Shown here: positions 1 to 8,492 of the stretch, in pieces
Numbering within the stretch: position 1 is the stretch's first letter
Layout: every line of letters begins with the position of its first letter
Assembly: GCF_918697865.1 (NCBI RefSeq)
Contig: NZ_CAKKMV010000021.1
Location: forward strand, 1 to 64,000
Source: Massilia sp. Bi118
GTDB taxonomy: Bacteria; Pseudomonadota; Gammaproteobacteria; Burkholderiales; Burkholderiaceae_D
DNA length: 64,000 bases
Reading direction: 5' to 3'
Made by a program: the position numbers and the translations under genes
Notes under the pieces: generated by a model
Seen by the model: only the letters and a program-made list of their open reading frames with translations
Told to the model about the DNA's origin: nothing
Database searches by the model: none

Positions 1-108
1 CTTGAGCTCCTTGAAGGGTCGTTCGAGACCAGGACGTTGATAGGCTGGGTGTGGAAGTGCAGTAATGCATTAAGCTAACCAGTACTAATTGCCCGTACGG
101 CTTGTCCC
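1..108 (+). rRNA. 23S ribosomal RNA, 3' end (partial)
   Basis: The window opens inside the last ~110 bases of a 23S gene. The segment with AGTACTAATTGCCCGTACGG followed by CTTGTCCCTATAACC is the conserved 3' terminus of bacterial 23S rRNA. The 5' part lies outside the window and the exact processed end is estimated. The ~127 bases between it and the 5S gene show no tRNA, as expected for a 23S-5S spacer. Confidence 0.9.
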
Positions 109-235
109 TATAACCTTGGCAGTCAAAGCCAGGTCAATGACAGCTGTTTGTTGACACAACAGATTACAAAGTAAAACTAACTTCTTCCGGATTCAGGGTA
201 GCGCTGCAGTCAAAAGCGATACCCGTACAGTTTAT

Positions 236-349
236 GCCTGATGACCATAGCAAGTCGGTACCACCCCTTCCCATCCCGAACAGGACCGTGAAACGACTTT
301 GCGCCGATGATAGTGCTGCAACCAGTGTGAAAGTAGGTTATCGTCAGGC
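236..349 (+). rRNA. 5S ribosomal RNA
   Basis: This is a complete 5S gene of about 114 bases. It begins GCCTGATGACCATAGCAAG and contains the conserved CCCATCCCGAACAGG loop. It ends with GTCAGGC, which pairs with the 5' GCCTGA to form helix I. It follows the 23S end and precedes a strong terminator, so it closes an rRNA operon. Ends are estimated to within a few bases. Confidence 0.93.
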
Positions 350-363
350 TAATTATTAAGCAG

Positions 364-396
364 AGCCCGCTCAGTCAACACTGAGCGGGCTTTTTG
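364..396 (+). terminator. Rho-independent terminator of the rRNA operon
   Basis: A perfect 11-bp stem, GCCCGCTCAGT paired with ACTGAGCGGGC around a CAAC loop, is followed by TTTTTGCTTTT. It lies about 15 bases past the 5S gene. The following ~215 bases up to the next gene hold nothing I can recognise. Confidence 0.92.
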
Positions 397-612
397 CTTT
401 TCAGCGTCCGACTAGGACGTGTTAATATTTTCGCTCTTCCGCTTCGCTGGAGCATGACGACATGAACAAGTAATGCACTGATGCCTCGCATTTGTCTGAA
501 ATCGCTGCCCTCGCACGATCTGTCAGCCGCATACTTACGTTCATATCCAGCACCTCCTGCGCGTCTCGCAGTTCCAGGGCAGTTTTCCGTCTTCATTCAA
601 GGAAAACAGCAC

Positions 613-1419
613 ATGGCTTCCCTTAAACATATCGATGTGTTCAGTCATAACCGCGCCTCCTGGGATCGCCAGGCTGCCCAGCACTGCGAATGGTCGCAGC
701 CGGTCAGTGCGGAAGAAATCGCCGCGGCCCGCAAAGGACATTGGCAGGTCAGGCTGACGCCCAATCCCTTGCCGCCCGGCTGGCTCGACGAAGTGGCCGG
801 CCGGCGCATCTTGTGCCTGGCTTCGGGTGGCGGTCAGCAGGCGCCTGTTCTGGCGGCCGCCGGCGCACTCGTCACCGTATTCGACGCTTCCGATCTGCAG
901 TTGCAGCAAGACCGCATGGTGGCGCAGCGCGATGGGCTGGAAATGCAGGTCGTGCAGGGCGACATGCGCGATCTGTCGGTCTTTGCCGACGCTTCCTTCG
1001 GCCTGGTATTCCACCCGATTTCCAATCTCTACGTGCCGGATATCCGGCCGGTTTGGCGTGAATGTTTTCGTGTCCTGCGCAGTGACGGCACGCTGTTGAG
1101 CAGTTTCTATAATCCAGTCGTCTTCGTCGGCGATCGCGATCCGTCCATTGCGAAGCAGGGCCTGATACGTCCGCGCTTTTCGCTGCCATATTCCGACCTC
1201 GAGCATCTCGATACGGCGGCGCTGGCAGACAAGCAGCAGCGCGGCGAAGCGCTGGTCTTCGGCCATAGTCTGTCCGAGCAAATCGGTGGGCAGATGGAAG
1301 CGGGTTTTGTCCTGACCGGATTCTACGAAGACCACCAGCCGAATCCGCGCTTCGTGATCGACCGGTATCTGCCGACCTTCCTCGCCACCCGGGCCAGCAA
1401 GCCTCGAGGGCTGAGCTAA
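613..1419 (+). CDS. class I SAM-dependent methyltransferase
   Basis: A 268-residue predicted soluble methyltransferase of the Rossmann type. The SAM-binding motif I is ILCLASGGG at residues 66-74. An acidic residue ends strand 2 in VTVFDAS, and GDMRDL follows as the motif preceding the post-motif region, an arrangement typical of Methyltransf_11-like enzymes. The reading frame stays open upstream to 481, but ATG at 613 is preferred because AAGGA sits nine bases before it and the protein then starts as homologues do (MASLKHIDVFS). The substrate cannot be told from the sequence. The gene stands alone and its end overlaps the end of the opposing YbhB-like pseudogene by four bases. Confidence 0.85.
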   Translation: MASLKHIDVFSHNRASWDRQAAQHCEWSQPVSAEEIAAARKGHWQVRLTPNPLPPGWLDEVAGRRILCLASGGGQQAPVLAAAGALVTVFDASDLQLQQDRMVAQRDGLEMQVVQGDMRDLSVFADASFGLVFHPISNLYVPDIRPVWRECFRVLRSDGTLLSSFYNPVVFVGDRDPSIAKQGLIRPRFSLPYSDLEHLDTAALADKQQRGEALVFGHSLSEQIGGQMEAGFVLTGFYEDHQPNPRFVIDRYLPTFLATRASKPRGLS

Positions 1420-1889
1420 CGCTTGTGGTAGGTACCGATCAGTTGCCCCTGCGCCAGCACATGCCCTTGCATCGCTTTTTCCAGCTCGGCCTTGGTCGGA
1501 TGGCCGACGTTCGGCAAGTCCACATCCAGGGCGTAGAGCTTGTGCACGTAGCGGTGCGTGCCCGTCGGTGGGCAAGGGCCGCCGTAGGCGCTTTTCTTCC
1601 AGTCGTTGAGGCCGGCGCGCGTGCCCGGCGGCAGGTCCGTGCCGCGCACACTGGGCGGCAGGCTCGCGGCCGACACCGGAATGTTGTAGAGCACTCAGTG
1701 CACCCAGGTCATCTGTGGCGCCGCGGGATCCGGCGCATCCGGATCGTCGATGATCAAGGCAAAACTCTTCGTGCCCGGCGGCGCGCCCGACCAGGACAGC
1801 GCGGGTGAGGTATCGGTCCCATCGCAGGTGTGAATCACGGGGATGCTGCCGCCGGCGTCGAAGTCCGCCGAAACGAGTGTCAGGCTCAT
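1416..1889 (-). pseudogene. YbhB/YbcL family (PEBP-like) protein gene broken by an in-frame stop
   Basis: The frame encodes a phosphatidylethanolamine-binding-protein/Raf-kinase-inhibitor-like protein of about 157 codons. It starts MSLTLVSADFDAGG at 1889 behind AGGAGAAG and includes the family segments CDGTDTSPALSW and DDPDAPDP. A TGA at 1695-1697 interrupts the conserved stretch MTWVH-W-VLYNIP exactly where Trp (TGG) is expected, and the downstream half continues in the same frame to 1416 with normal family sequence (LPPGT, YGGPCPPTGTHRYVHKLYALD). This is one G-to-A change, with no frameshift and no other damage. It is either a very recent nonsense mutation or a base-calling error. The gene lies downstream of the MFS exporter on the same strand and may share its transcript. 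Confidence 0.85.
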
Positions 1890-1961
1890 ACTCTTCTCCT
1901 GGAGGCTGAATTCCTTACACGCTTCGACCATGCGATGCCGGTCCGGTTGCACCCAAACGCT

Positions 1962-3413
1962 TCAGGCCTGCGACAGCGGCGCCGTATCCTGCGCCGCAGC
2001 CTCTTCTACCCGCTGCTTGCCACGGCTGATGCTCTCGCCGTCATTGCGGCGCAGGCGCCAGAACACGACGGACGACAGCATCGTCGTAATGGCCAGCGCC
2101 AGGAAGGCATGGTGCAGCGCCGAGGTGACCATCACCTGGTTGGTCTGCGGCACGCGGCCCAGGAACCAGGCCGTCACCAGAGAACCGCTGGCCAGGCCGA
2201 AGCTCATCGACAGCTGCTGGACGGAACTGGCGATGGTGCTGGCCATGCTCGAATCCTTCTGGGGGACATCGGCGTAGGCGAGCGTATTCATGCTGGAGAA
2301 CTGCAGCGAATTGAAGAAGCCCTGCAGCAGGCCGATGCCGGCGATCGCATACCAGGGCGTTCCCGGTCCCACCAGCGCAAACAGCGCGATCGTCAGGCCG
2401 ATGCAGATCGTATTCACAACCAGCACCTGGCGGTAGCCGAAGCGCGCCAGCACCTTGGGCGCAATCAGCTTCATGCCCATCGCGGCGGCCGCGGTCGGCA
2501 TCATCAGCAGGCCCGACTGCCAGGCCGGCAATTTGAGACCCAGCTGGTAAAGCAGGGGCAGAAGGAAGGGCAGGCCGCCGATGCCCAGGCGGGTAATGAA
2601 ACCGCCCAGTACGGAGATGCGGAAGGTGCGCACCTTCAGCAGCGCCAGGCGCAACAACGGGTGCTCGCGCTCGTTCGCGTGCCAGACATAGGCCGCCAGC
2701 AGCGCCACCGACAGGCCCAGCATCAGGACCATGGTCACCATGTCCAGCGTATGCTCGCCGAAGATCTCCAGCAGCCAGGACAGCAGCGCCGTGCCCGAGC
2801 TGAACAGGATCAGGCCGATCACGTCCAGCGGCCGCGGCTCGGCGCCCTTGTAATCCGGCATGTAGCGATGCACGAGAAACAGCGCCAGCAGGCCGACCGG
2901 CACGTTGACGAAGAAGATCGCGCGCCACGAACTCCAATGCACGATCAGGCCGCCGACCGTGGGGCCGAGCAGGGGACCGATCAGGGCCGGCAGGATCACG
3001 AAGTTCATCGCGCCCAGCAACTCGCTCTTGGGGAAGGTGCGGATGATGGCCAGGCGTCCGACCGGCATCATCATGGCGCCGCCCAGGCCCTGCAGCAGAC
3101 GCGCCACCACCATCATCTGCGCGTTCACCGACAGCCCGCACAGCACCGATGCTGCCGTGAAGATGCCGATCGCGGTGAAGAACACGCGGCGGGTGCCGAA
3201 ACGGTCGGCCATCCAGCCGCTCACCGGAATGCCGACGGCGAGGCTGAGGATGTAGCTGGTGACGACGGATTTGAGGCTCAGCGGCGTGACGTTCAGGCTG
3301 GCCGCGATGCTGGGGATGGCGGTGTTGACGATGGTGGCGTCGAGCTGCTCCATGAACAGGGCAGTCGCCACCAGCCAGGGGAGGTAGCTTTTGACGGTGC
3401 TGGTATCGGTCAT
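1962..3413 (-). CDS. MFS transporter, DHA2 (EmrB/QacA-like) family
   Basis: A 483-residue membrane protein with many hydrophobic segments, fitting the 14-TM drug:H+ antiporter-2 family. The family motifs are visible: LDATIVNTAIPSI in TM1, SGWMADRFGTRR in the loop between TM2 and TM3, and LQGLGGAMMMPVGRL (motif C region). It probably exports toxic compounds across the inner membrane using the proton gradient, but the substrate is not predictable. ATG at 3413 is chosen because homologues begin just before SYLPWLVA. An upstream in-frame ATG at 3440 is possible, and neither has a strong ribosome site. No membrane-fusion partner gene is adjacent. The broken YbhB-like gene follows 72 bases downstream. 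Confidence 0.87.
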   Translation of the reverse strand: MTDTSTVKSYLPWLVATALFMEQLDATIVNTAIPSIAASLNVTPLSLKSVVTSYILSLAVGIPVSGWMADRFGTRRVFFTAIGIFTAASVLCGLSVNAQMMVVARLLQGLGGAMMMPVGRLAIIRTFPKSELLGAMNFVILPALIGPLLGPTVGGLIVHWSSWRAIFFVNVPVGLLALFLVHRYMPDYKGAEPRPLDVIGLILFSSGTALLSWLLEIFGEHTLDMVTMVLMLGLSVALLAAYVWHANEREHPLLRLALLKVRTFRISVLGGFITRLGIGGLPFLLPLLYQLGLKLPAWQSGLLMMPTAAAAMGMKLIAPKVLARFGYRQVLVVNTICIGLTIALFALVGPGTPWYAIAGIGLLQGFFNSLQFSSMNTLAYADVPQKDSSMASTIASSVQQLSMSFGLASGSLVTAWFLGRVPQTNQVMVTSALHHAFLALAITTMLSSVVFWRLRRNDGESISRGKQRVEEAAAQDTAPLSQA

Positions 3414-3463
3414 TGAATGATTTTTACATAAATCATCCAATGCCGAAGTTTGCTAGCTTGGAA

Positions 3464-4021
3464 TCAATAGTGGTAGCTGGCTTTCACCATGAACAGGTTC
3501 ACACCCCCATTCGGATGCTTGATACCGCCATTCGAGTAATGCTGCAGCCGCGCGCCCAGTTCCCACTTGTTGGCGAATACATAGCCCACACCCACGTGGT
3601 CGGCGAATTCATAGGCGGTCGACAGCTGGCGGTGGGTGTTGCGGTACACGTCCGAGAACAGGGCCGCGCCGATACCCGCGTCGGCATAGAAGCCCAGCTT
3701 GTTGTCGGCTTCCCAGCGGAATACAGGGGTGAGGCCGATCACGGCCAGGTTGTGGCGGTTGCCGGGCACGTCCAGCCACTGGTTGGCGCGCCAGTAGGCG
3801 ATGTTGGCATCCCAGTAGCCCGACAGGTGATAGCCGCTGGTCGGGAACCAGTTCTTGTTCCAGTCCTTCTGGGCCGACAGGCGCAGTACCTGCACGTGTT
3901 CGCCGCCGCCGGCTTCCACGGCGTAGGCGTCGACCAGGCCGTTCTGGGCATGGCCCGCCTGGGCGGCGAACAGGGCCGCCACAGCGGCCATCGAGGTAGC
4001 GAGTTTCTTGGTGGAGAACAT
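3464..4021 (-). CDS. acyloxyacyl hydrolase, PagL-like lipid A 3-O-deacylase
   Basis: A 185-residue outer-membrane protein with a signal peptide (residues 1-25, ending AGHA). It has a beta-barrel-like alternation and a C-terminal aromatic end (YHY). PagL enzymes remove the 3-O-linked acyl chain of lipid A. The His and Ser of the known catalytic site are present at H161 and S163 in LQHYSNGGIK. The Glu that completes the Pseudomonas triad lies 14 residues after the His, and here that position is Asn (N175 in GGVNLF). Activity is therefore uncertain unless another acid serves. ATG at 4021 has AAGGAAG in front. The gene is divergent from the dehydrogenase at 4113. Confidence 0.82.
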   Translation of the reverse strand: MFSTKKLATSMAAVAALFAAQAGHAQNGLVDAYAVEAGGGEHVQVLRLSAQKDWNKNWFPTSGYHLSGYWDANIAYWRANQWLDVPGNRHNLAVIGLTPVFRWEADNKLGFYADAGIGAALFSDVYRNTHRQLSTAYEFADHVGVGYVFANKWELGARLQHYSNGGIKHPNGGVNLFMVKASYHY

Positions 4022-4112
4022 CTTCTTCCTTTGGTTTCGAATGACGAATCCCGCTATTTTAGCGAGGTCCGCGTTTTGGCGTGGCCGGTCCGTCAATTGT
4101 TAGAATCGAAGG

Positions 4113-5036
4113 ATGGAAAACGCTACCAATCACCCACTGCCGACTCTGGCTTTCCTCGGCATCGGCCTGATGGGCAAGCCGATGGCGACCCGGCTGGCCA
4201 AGGCCGGCTATCCCTTGCGCGTCTGGAACCGCACCCATGCGAAAGCCGAGGTCCTGCGCGGCGCCGGCGCCCGGCCCTGTGCCGAGCTCGAAGATGCGGT
4301 CAAAGGCGCCGCCATCGTCATCTCGATTCTGGACGCCGGGCCGGTGGTCGGCCAGGTGCTCGCTGCCGCGCTGCCTTGCCTGTCGCCGGGCACCCTGTGG
4401 ATCGACATGAGCTCGACCCGCCAGGACGAAGCGCTGGACTTCGATGCGCGGCTGCAGCAGGCCGGCTGCCGCTTCATCGATGCGCCCGTGTCCGGCGGCG
4501 TGGTCGGTGCGGAAGCGGGCACGCTTGCCATCATGGCCGGCGGTAGCGGGGCCGATTTCGAGGAGGCTGTTCCGGTGCTCAAGACGATGGGATCGCCGAC
4601 CCTGGTCGGGCCCGCGGGCAGCGGGCAGGTCGCCAAGCTGTGCAACCAGCTGATCGTCGGCGCGACGATCAACATCGTGGCCGAGGCCCTGCTGCTGGCC
4701 GATGCGGCGGGCGCCGATCCGGCCGCGGTGCGTGAGGCGATCCGCGGCGGCTTTGCCGGCAGCCGCGTGCTGGAAGTGCATGGCCAGCGCATGCTGGAGC
4801 GGAATTTCGTGCCGGGCGGGCAGGTGAAAACGCAGCTCAAGGATCAGCGCAATATCCTGGCTGCAGCGGCGGGGGCGGGCGTGAAGCTGCCGGTGGCCGA
4901 GCTGGTGACGCGGCAGTTCGAGACGATCGAGCTTGACTTGCCGGCCGCCGATCATTCGGCGGCCTTGATTGCTTTGGAGCGGATGAATCCGGGCAAGCGG
5001 GTCGGCGACGGGGCTGACACGCTGCCGGATAAATAA
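4113..5036 (+). CDS. NAD(P)-dependent oxidoreductase, 3-hydroxyisobutyrate dehydrogenase family
   Basis: A 307-residue beta-hydroxyacid dehydrogenase. The N-terminal Rossmann motif is FLGIGLMGKPMA near residues 14-25. The substrate-binding signature DAPVSGGVVGAEAGTL is near residue 127, and the catalytic-lysine helix GSGQVAKLCNQ is near 170-180. Known members oxidise 3-hydroxyisobutyrate, tartronate semialdehyde or short hydroxy acids. Neighbours give no pathway clue, so the substrate is left open. The gene is alone and is followed directly by a palindromic repeat. Confidence 0.88.
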   Translation: MENATNHPLPTLAFLGIGLMGKPMATRLAKAGYPLRVWNRTHAKAEVLRGAGARPCAELEDAVKGAAIVISILDAGPVVGQVLAAALPCLSPGTLWIDMSSTRQDEALDFDARLQQAGCRFIDAPVSGGVVGAEAGTLAIMAGGSGADFEEAVPVLKTMGSPTLVGPAGSGQVAKLCNQLIVGATINIVAEALLLADAAGADPAAVREAIRGGFAGSRVLEVHGQRMLERNFVPGGQVKTQLKDQRNILAAAAGAGVKLPVAELVTRQFETIELDLPAADHSAALIALERMNPGKRVGDGADTLPDK

Positions 5037-5042
5037 ACAAAC

Positions 5043-5093
5043 TTGGACCCCCGCCTTCGCGGGGGCGACGAGTCAAGGTCGCGGGGACGACGG
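5043..5093. repeat. REP-like palindrome, family 1 (degenerate copy)
   Basis: A hairpin of GACCCCCGCC-TTC-GCGGGGGCGACG is followed by a second partial arm CGCGGGGACGACGG. Sister copies sit at 11608-11717, 19875-19962, 28632-28659 and 31936-31966. It fills the gap between two convergent genes. Confidence 0.75.
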
Positions 5094-6287
5094 CTAGGGC
5101 TGTGGCAAGCTCATCTCCACCAAACGCACCCAATAACTCGCCCCGATAGGCAGCAACTGATCATTGAAGTCATAACTGCCATTGTGCAGCTGGCAAGGCC
5201 CTAGCCCGTGGCCGCCCAGACGGTGTTCGCCATCGCCGTTACCGAGGAAGACATAGCAGCCCGGCTTGGCCTGCAGCATGAAGGCGAAGTCCTCGGCACC
5301 CATGGTCGGTTCGACGTTCGAATCGACCATGGGCGCGCCGACCACCGCCTTCATGGCCTCGATCGCAAACGCCGTCTGTTCCGGGTGATTCACCAGCGGC
5401 GGGTAATTGCGCTTGAACGAAAAATCGACGCCCGCATTGAAGGCCGCGCAGACACCCTGGGCGATCTCGCCCATGCGGCGTTCGACCAGGTCCAGCACTT
5501 CGTTGGTGAAGGTGCGCACGGTGCCGATCATGACCGCTTCGTCGGGGATCACGTTGGTGGCGCTGCCGGCGTGAATTTGGGTGATCGACAGCACGGCGGT
5601 TTCCAACGGGTTCTTTTCGCGCGAGATGATGGTCTGCCAGGCTTGCGCGATCTGCACCGCCACCATCACCGGGTCGATGCCGCGGTGCGGCTGCGCGGCG
5701 TGCGCACCCTTGCCCTTCACGACCACGCGGAACTCATTACTGGATGCCATCATCGGCCCGGCGACCACGCCGAACTTGCCGGCGGCCATACCGGGCCAGT
5801 TGTGCAATCCATATACGGCGTCCATTTTGAAACGCTCGAACAGGCCATCGTCCATCATGCGCCGCGCACCGGCGCCGCCTTCCTCGGCTGGTTGGAAGAT
5901 CAGGTAGACCGTGCCGTCGAAGTTGCGGTTCTGCGACAGATAGTGGGCTGCACCCAACAGCATCGTTGTGTGTCCATCATGACCGCAAGCATGCATCTTG
6001 CCGGCGTGGCGCGACGCGTGCTCAAATGTGTTGAGTTCCTGCATCGGCAGCGCATCCATGTCGGCGCGCAGGCCGATCGCGCGGCTTGATGCGCCATTCT
6101 TGATGATGCCGACGACGCCGGTGATGCCGAGGCCGCGCACGACTTCGATGCCCCAGTTTTCCAGGCAGCGGGCCACGACGTCGGCGGTGCGTTGTTCTTC
6201 GTAGCAGAGTTCGGGATGCGCGTGGATGTCGCGGCGGATGGTTTCCAGTTCCGACTGAAAAGCCAGGATAGGTTCGACTAGTCTCAT
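5094..6287 (-). CDS. M20 family metallopeptidase / amidohydrolase (hippurate hydrolase type)
   Basis: A 397-residue cytoplasmic di-metal hydrolase of the M20D group (hippuricase, N-acyl-amino-acid amidohydrolase, IAA-amino-acid hydrolase). The expected order is visible: DIHAHPELCYEEQRT at the N-terminus, RADMDALPMQE, the metal-ligand motif MHACGHDGHTTML, QPAEEGGAGA with the catalytic Glu, GKGAHAAQPHRG in the lid domain, and GAEDFAFMLQ near the end. The chosen ATG (6287) has GGGGAG 8-9 bases upstream; an ATG five codons earlier is less likely. It probably deacylates N-acyl amino acids. No partner gene is adjacent. Confidence 0.9.
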   Translation of the reverse strand: MRLVEPILAFQSELETIRRDIHAHPELCYEEQRTADVVARCLENWGIEVVRGLGITGVVGIIKNGASSRAIGLRADMDALPMQELNTFEHASRHAGKMHACGHDGHTTMLLGAAHYLSQNRNFDGTVYLIFQPAEEGGAGARRMMDDGLFERFKMDAVYGLHNWPGMAAGKFGVVAGPMMASSNEFRVVVKGKGAHAAQPHRGIDPVMVAVQIAQAWQTIISREKNPLETAVLSITQIHAGSATNVIPDEAVMIGTVRTFTNEVLDLVERRMGEIAQGVCAAFNAGVDFSFKRNYPPLVNHPEQTAFAIEAMKAVVGAPMVDSNVEPTMGAEDFAFMLQAKPGCYVFLGNGDGEHRLGGHGLGPCQLHNGSYDFNDQLLPIGASYWVRLVEMSLPQP

Positions 6288-6413
6288 ACCTTCTCTCCCC
6301 ATGTTTTTGAACTATTGTAGCCCTTCCGCAGCAGACCTTGCCAGTGCCGGCACAAGGGCCGCGGGAATCGTCTAAACTATTGGTTTCTCGACGTTTTTTC
6401 CGGATCTGATTCG

Positions 6414-8492
6414 ATGACCACGACCCTTGTCAGGGCAACATGCCCGCACGATTGCCCCGATACCTGCGCCATCCTCGTTACCGTGGAAGATGGCGTTGCG
6501 ACGGAGGTCAAGGGCGATCCGGATCACCCGACCACGGCCGGGGTGCTGTGCACCAAGGTCTCGCGCTACGTCGACCGTACTTACCACCCGGACCGCCTGC
6601 TCACGCCGATGCGCCGCGTCGGCAGGAAGGGCGAGGGCCGTTTTGAGCCCATCACCTGGGAGCAGGCGCTGGACGAGATTGCGGCGCGCCTCAAACCGAT
6701 CGCGGAACGCGATCCGCAGGCCATCCTGCCCTACAGCTATTGCGGCACCATGGGTCTGGTGCAGGGCGAGGCGATGGCCATGCGCTTCTTTAACAAGCTG
6801 GGCGCCTCCTTCCTGGATCGCACCGTGTGCGCGACCGCCGGCTTTACGGGCTACAAATACACCATTGGTGGTTCGATCGGCACCGACATCGAACAGTTCC
6901 AGGATGCGAAGCTGATCCTGATCTGGGGCGGCAATCCGATCGCCTCCAACCTCCATTTCTGGATGCGCGTGCAGGAAGCCAAGCGCCGCGGCGCGAAGCT
7001 GATCGCCATCGACCCGTATCGTTCCTTGACGGCCGAGAAGTGCCACCAGCACATCGCCGTGATGCCGGGTACGGACAGCGCGCTGGCGCTGGGCATGATG
7101 CACGTGCTGGTCAAGGAAAACCTGCTGGACCACGACTACATCGCCAGGCACACGCTGGGCTTCGCGCAGCTGAAGGACCGCGTGGCCGAATGGACGCCGG
7201 AGCGCACCGCCGAAACCTGCGGCATCACGGTGGACGAAGTCGTGAATCTGGCGCGCGAGTATGGAGAAACTGCGCGGCGCAATGAACCAGTGGCGATCCG
7301 CATGAACTATGGCCTGCAGCGCGTGCGCGGCGGCGGCATGGCGGTGCGCAATATCGCCTGCCTGCCGGCCCTGATCGGCGCCTGGCGCCATCCGGCCGGC
7401 GGCGTGCAGCTGTCGACCTCGGGCTCCTTCCCGGCGAATAAACTGGCGCTGCAGCGCCCGGACCTGCTGCGCGGCCGCCTTCCACGCACCATCAACATGA
7501 ACACCATCGGCGACGACCTGCTGAAGGAGGCCTCGCCGGCATTCGGTTCGAAGATCGAAGCCGTCATCGTCTACAACGCGAACCCGGTGGCGATTGCCCC
7601 CGATTCGTCGAAGGTGCAGCGCGGCTTCGAGCGCGAAGACCTGTTCACCGTGGTGCTGGAACACTTCCAGACCGACACCGCCGACTACGCGGACATCCTG
7701 CTGCCGGCCACGACCCAGCTCGAGCACGTCGACGCCCACCTGGCGTATGGCCACCTGTACATGATGGCGAATAACGCCGCCATCGCGCCGCTGGGCGAAG
7801 CGAAGCCGAACACCGAGATCTTCCGCCTGCTGGCCAAGGCCATGGGCCTGAACGACCCCGTGTTCGACGAGACCGACGACGAGCTCGCCGCGCAAGCCTT
7901 CAACAAGCAGGACGCGCGCGCCGTGCACTTCGACTGGGAATCGCTGAAGCGCACCGGCTGGAGCAAGCTGAACATGCCGGCCGCGCCCTTTGCCGAAGGC
8001 GGCTTCCCTACGCCTTCCGGCAAGTGCGAGTTTTATTCCGAATCGATGCTGGCGGACGGTCTCGATCCGCTCCCGAGCTACATCGCGAATTACGAATCCG
8101 TTGCATCCAATCCTGAACTGGCGGAAAAATACCCGTTGGCGATGATTTCTCCGCCGGCCAGGAACTTCCTCAACTCAACCTTTGTCAATGTCCAGAGCCT
8201 CCGCGCCACGGAAGGTGAACCTCACCTGGACATCCATCCCGTCGACGCCGCAAGCCGCGGCATCGAGCACGGCGAGATGGTGCGCATCTTTAACGACAGG
8301 GGCTCGTTCGTCGCGCGAGCCCGTGTCACGCCCAAGGCGCGGGCCGGCCTCGTGGTCGGCCTGTCGATCTGGTGGAAAAAGCTCGCCAGCGACGGCAAGA
8401 ACGCCAACGAAGTAACCAGCCAGCGCCTGACCGACATGGGCCGGGCGCCGACTTTCTACGACACCCTGGTGCAGGTAGAGTCGGCATCATGA
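6414..8492 (+). CDS. molybdopterin-dependent oxidoreductase (DMSO reductase superfamily)
   Basis: A 692-residue molybdopterin-bisMGD enzyme. The N-terminal [4Fe-4S] motif is complete: Cys10, Cys14, Cys18 and Cys46 in CPHDCPDTC and VLCTK. Cofactor-binding segments follow (LILIWGGNPIASN, the central DILLPATTQLEHVD, and the C-terminal molydop-binding domain with HPVDAASRGIEHGE). There is no twin-arginine signal, so it is probably cytoplasmic. No small iron-sulfur subunit, membrane anchor or maturation chaperone gene lies nearby. The electron donor and substrate are unknown. Its stop codon falls inside the left arm of a large inverted repeat (8483-8600). Confidence 0.88.
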   Translation: MTTTLVRATCPHDCPDTCAILVTVEDGVATEVKGDPDHPTTAGVLCTKVSRYVDRTYHPDRLLTPMRRVGRKGEGRFEPITWEQALDEIAARLKPIAERDPQAILPYSYCGTMGLVQGEAMAMRFFNKLGASFLDRTVCATAGFTGYKYTIGGSIGTDIEQFQDAKLILIWGGNPIASNLHFWMRVQEAKRRGAKLIAIDPYRSLTAEKCHQHIAVMPGTDSALALGMMHVLVKENLLDHDYIARHTLGFAQLKDRVAEWTPERTAETCGITVDEVVNLAREYGETARRNEPVAIRMNYGLQRVRGGGMAVRNIACLPALIGAWRHPAGGVQLSTSGSFPANKLALQRPDLLRGRLPRTINMNTIGDDLLKEASPAFGSKIEAVIVYNANPVAIAPDSSKVQRGFEREDLFTVVLEHFQTDTADYADILLPATTQLEHVDAHLAYGHLYMMANNAAIAPLGEAKPNTEIFRLLAKAMGLNDPVFDETDDELAAQAFNKQDARAVHFDWESLKRTGWSKLNMPAAPFAEGGFPTPSGKCEFYSESMLADGLDPLPSYIANYESVASNPELAEKYPLAMISPPARNFLNSTFVNVQSLRATEGEPHLDIHPVDAASRGIEHGEMVRIFNDRGSFVARARVTPKARAGLVVGLSIWWKKLASDGKNANEVTSQRLTDMGRAPTFYDTLVQVESAS

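Noticed and set aside
108..235. A tRNA in the 23S-5S spacer
   Set aside because: No cloverleaf or conserved GGTTCGAATCC-type arm is visible. tRNAs normally lie in the 16S-23S spacer, which is outside the window.
1695..1697. TGA read as selenocysteine or through an alternative genetic code
   Set aside because: The family has Trp at this position, no selenocysteine insertion structure is visible, and all other genes here use TGA as a stop. A plain nonsense change or sequencing error is simpler.
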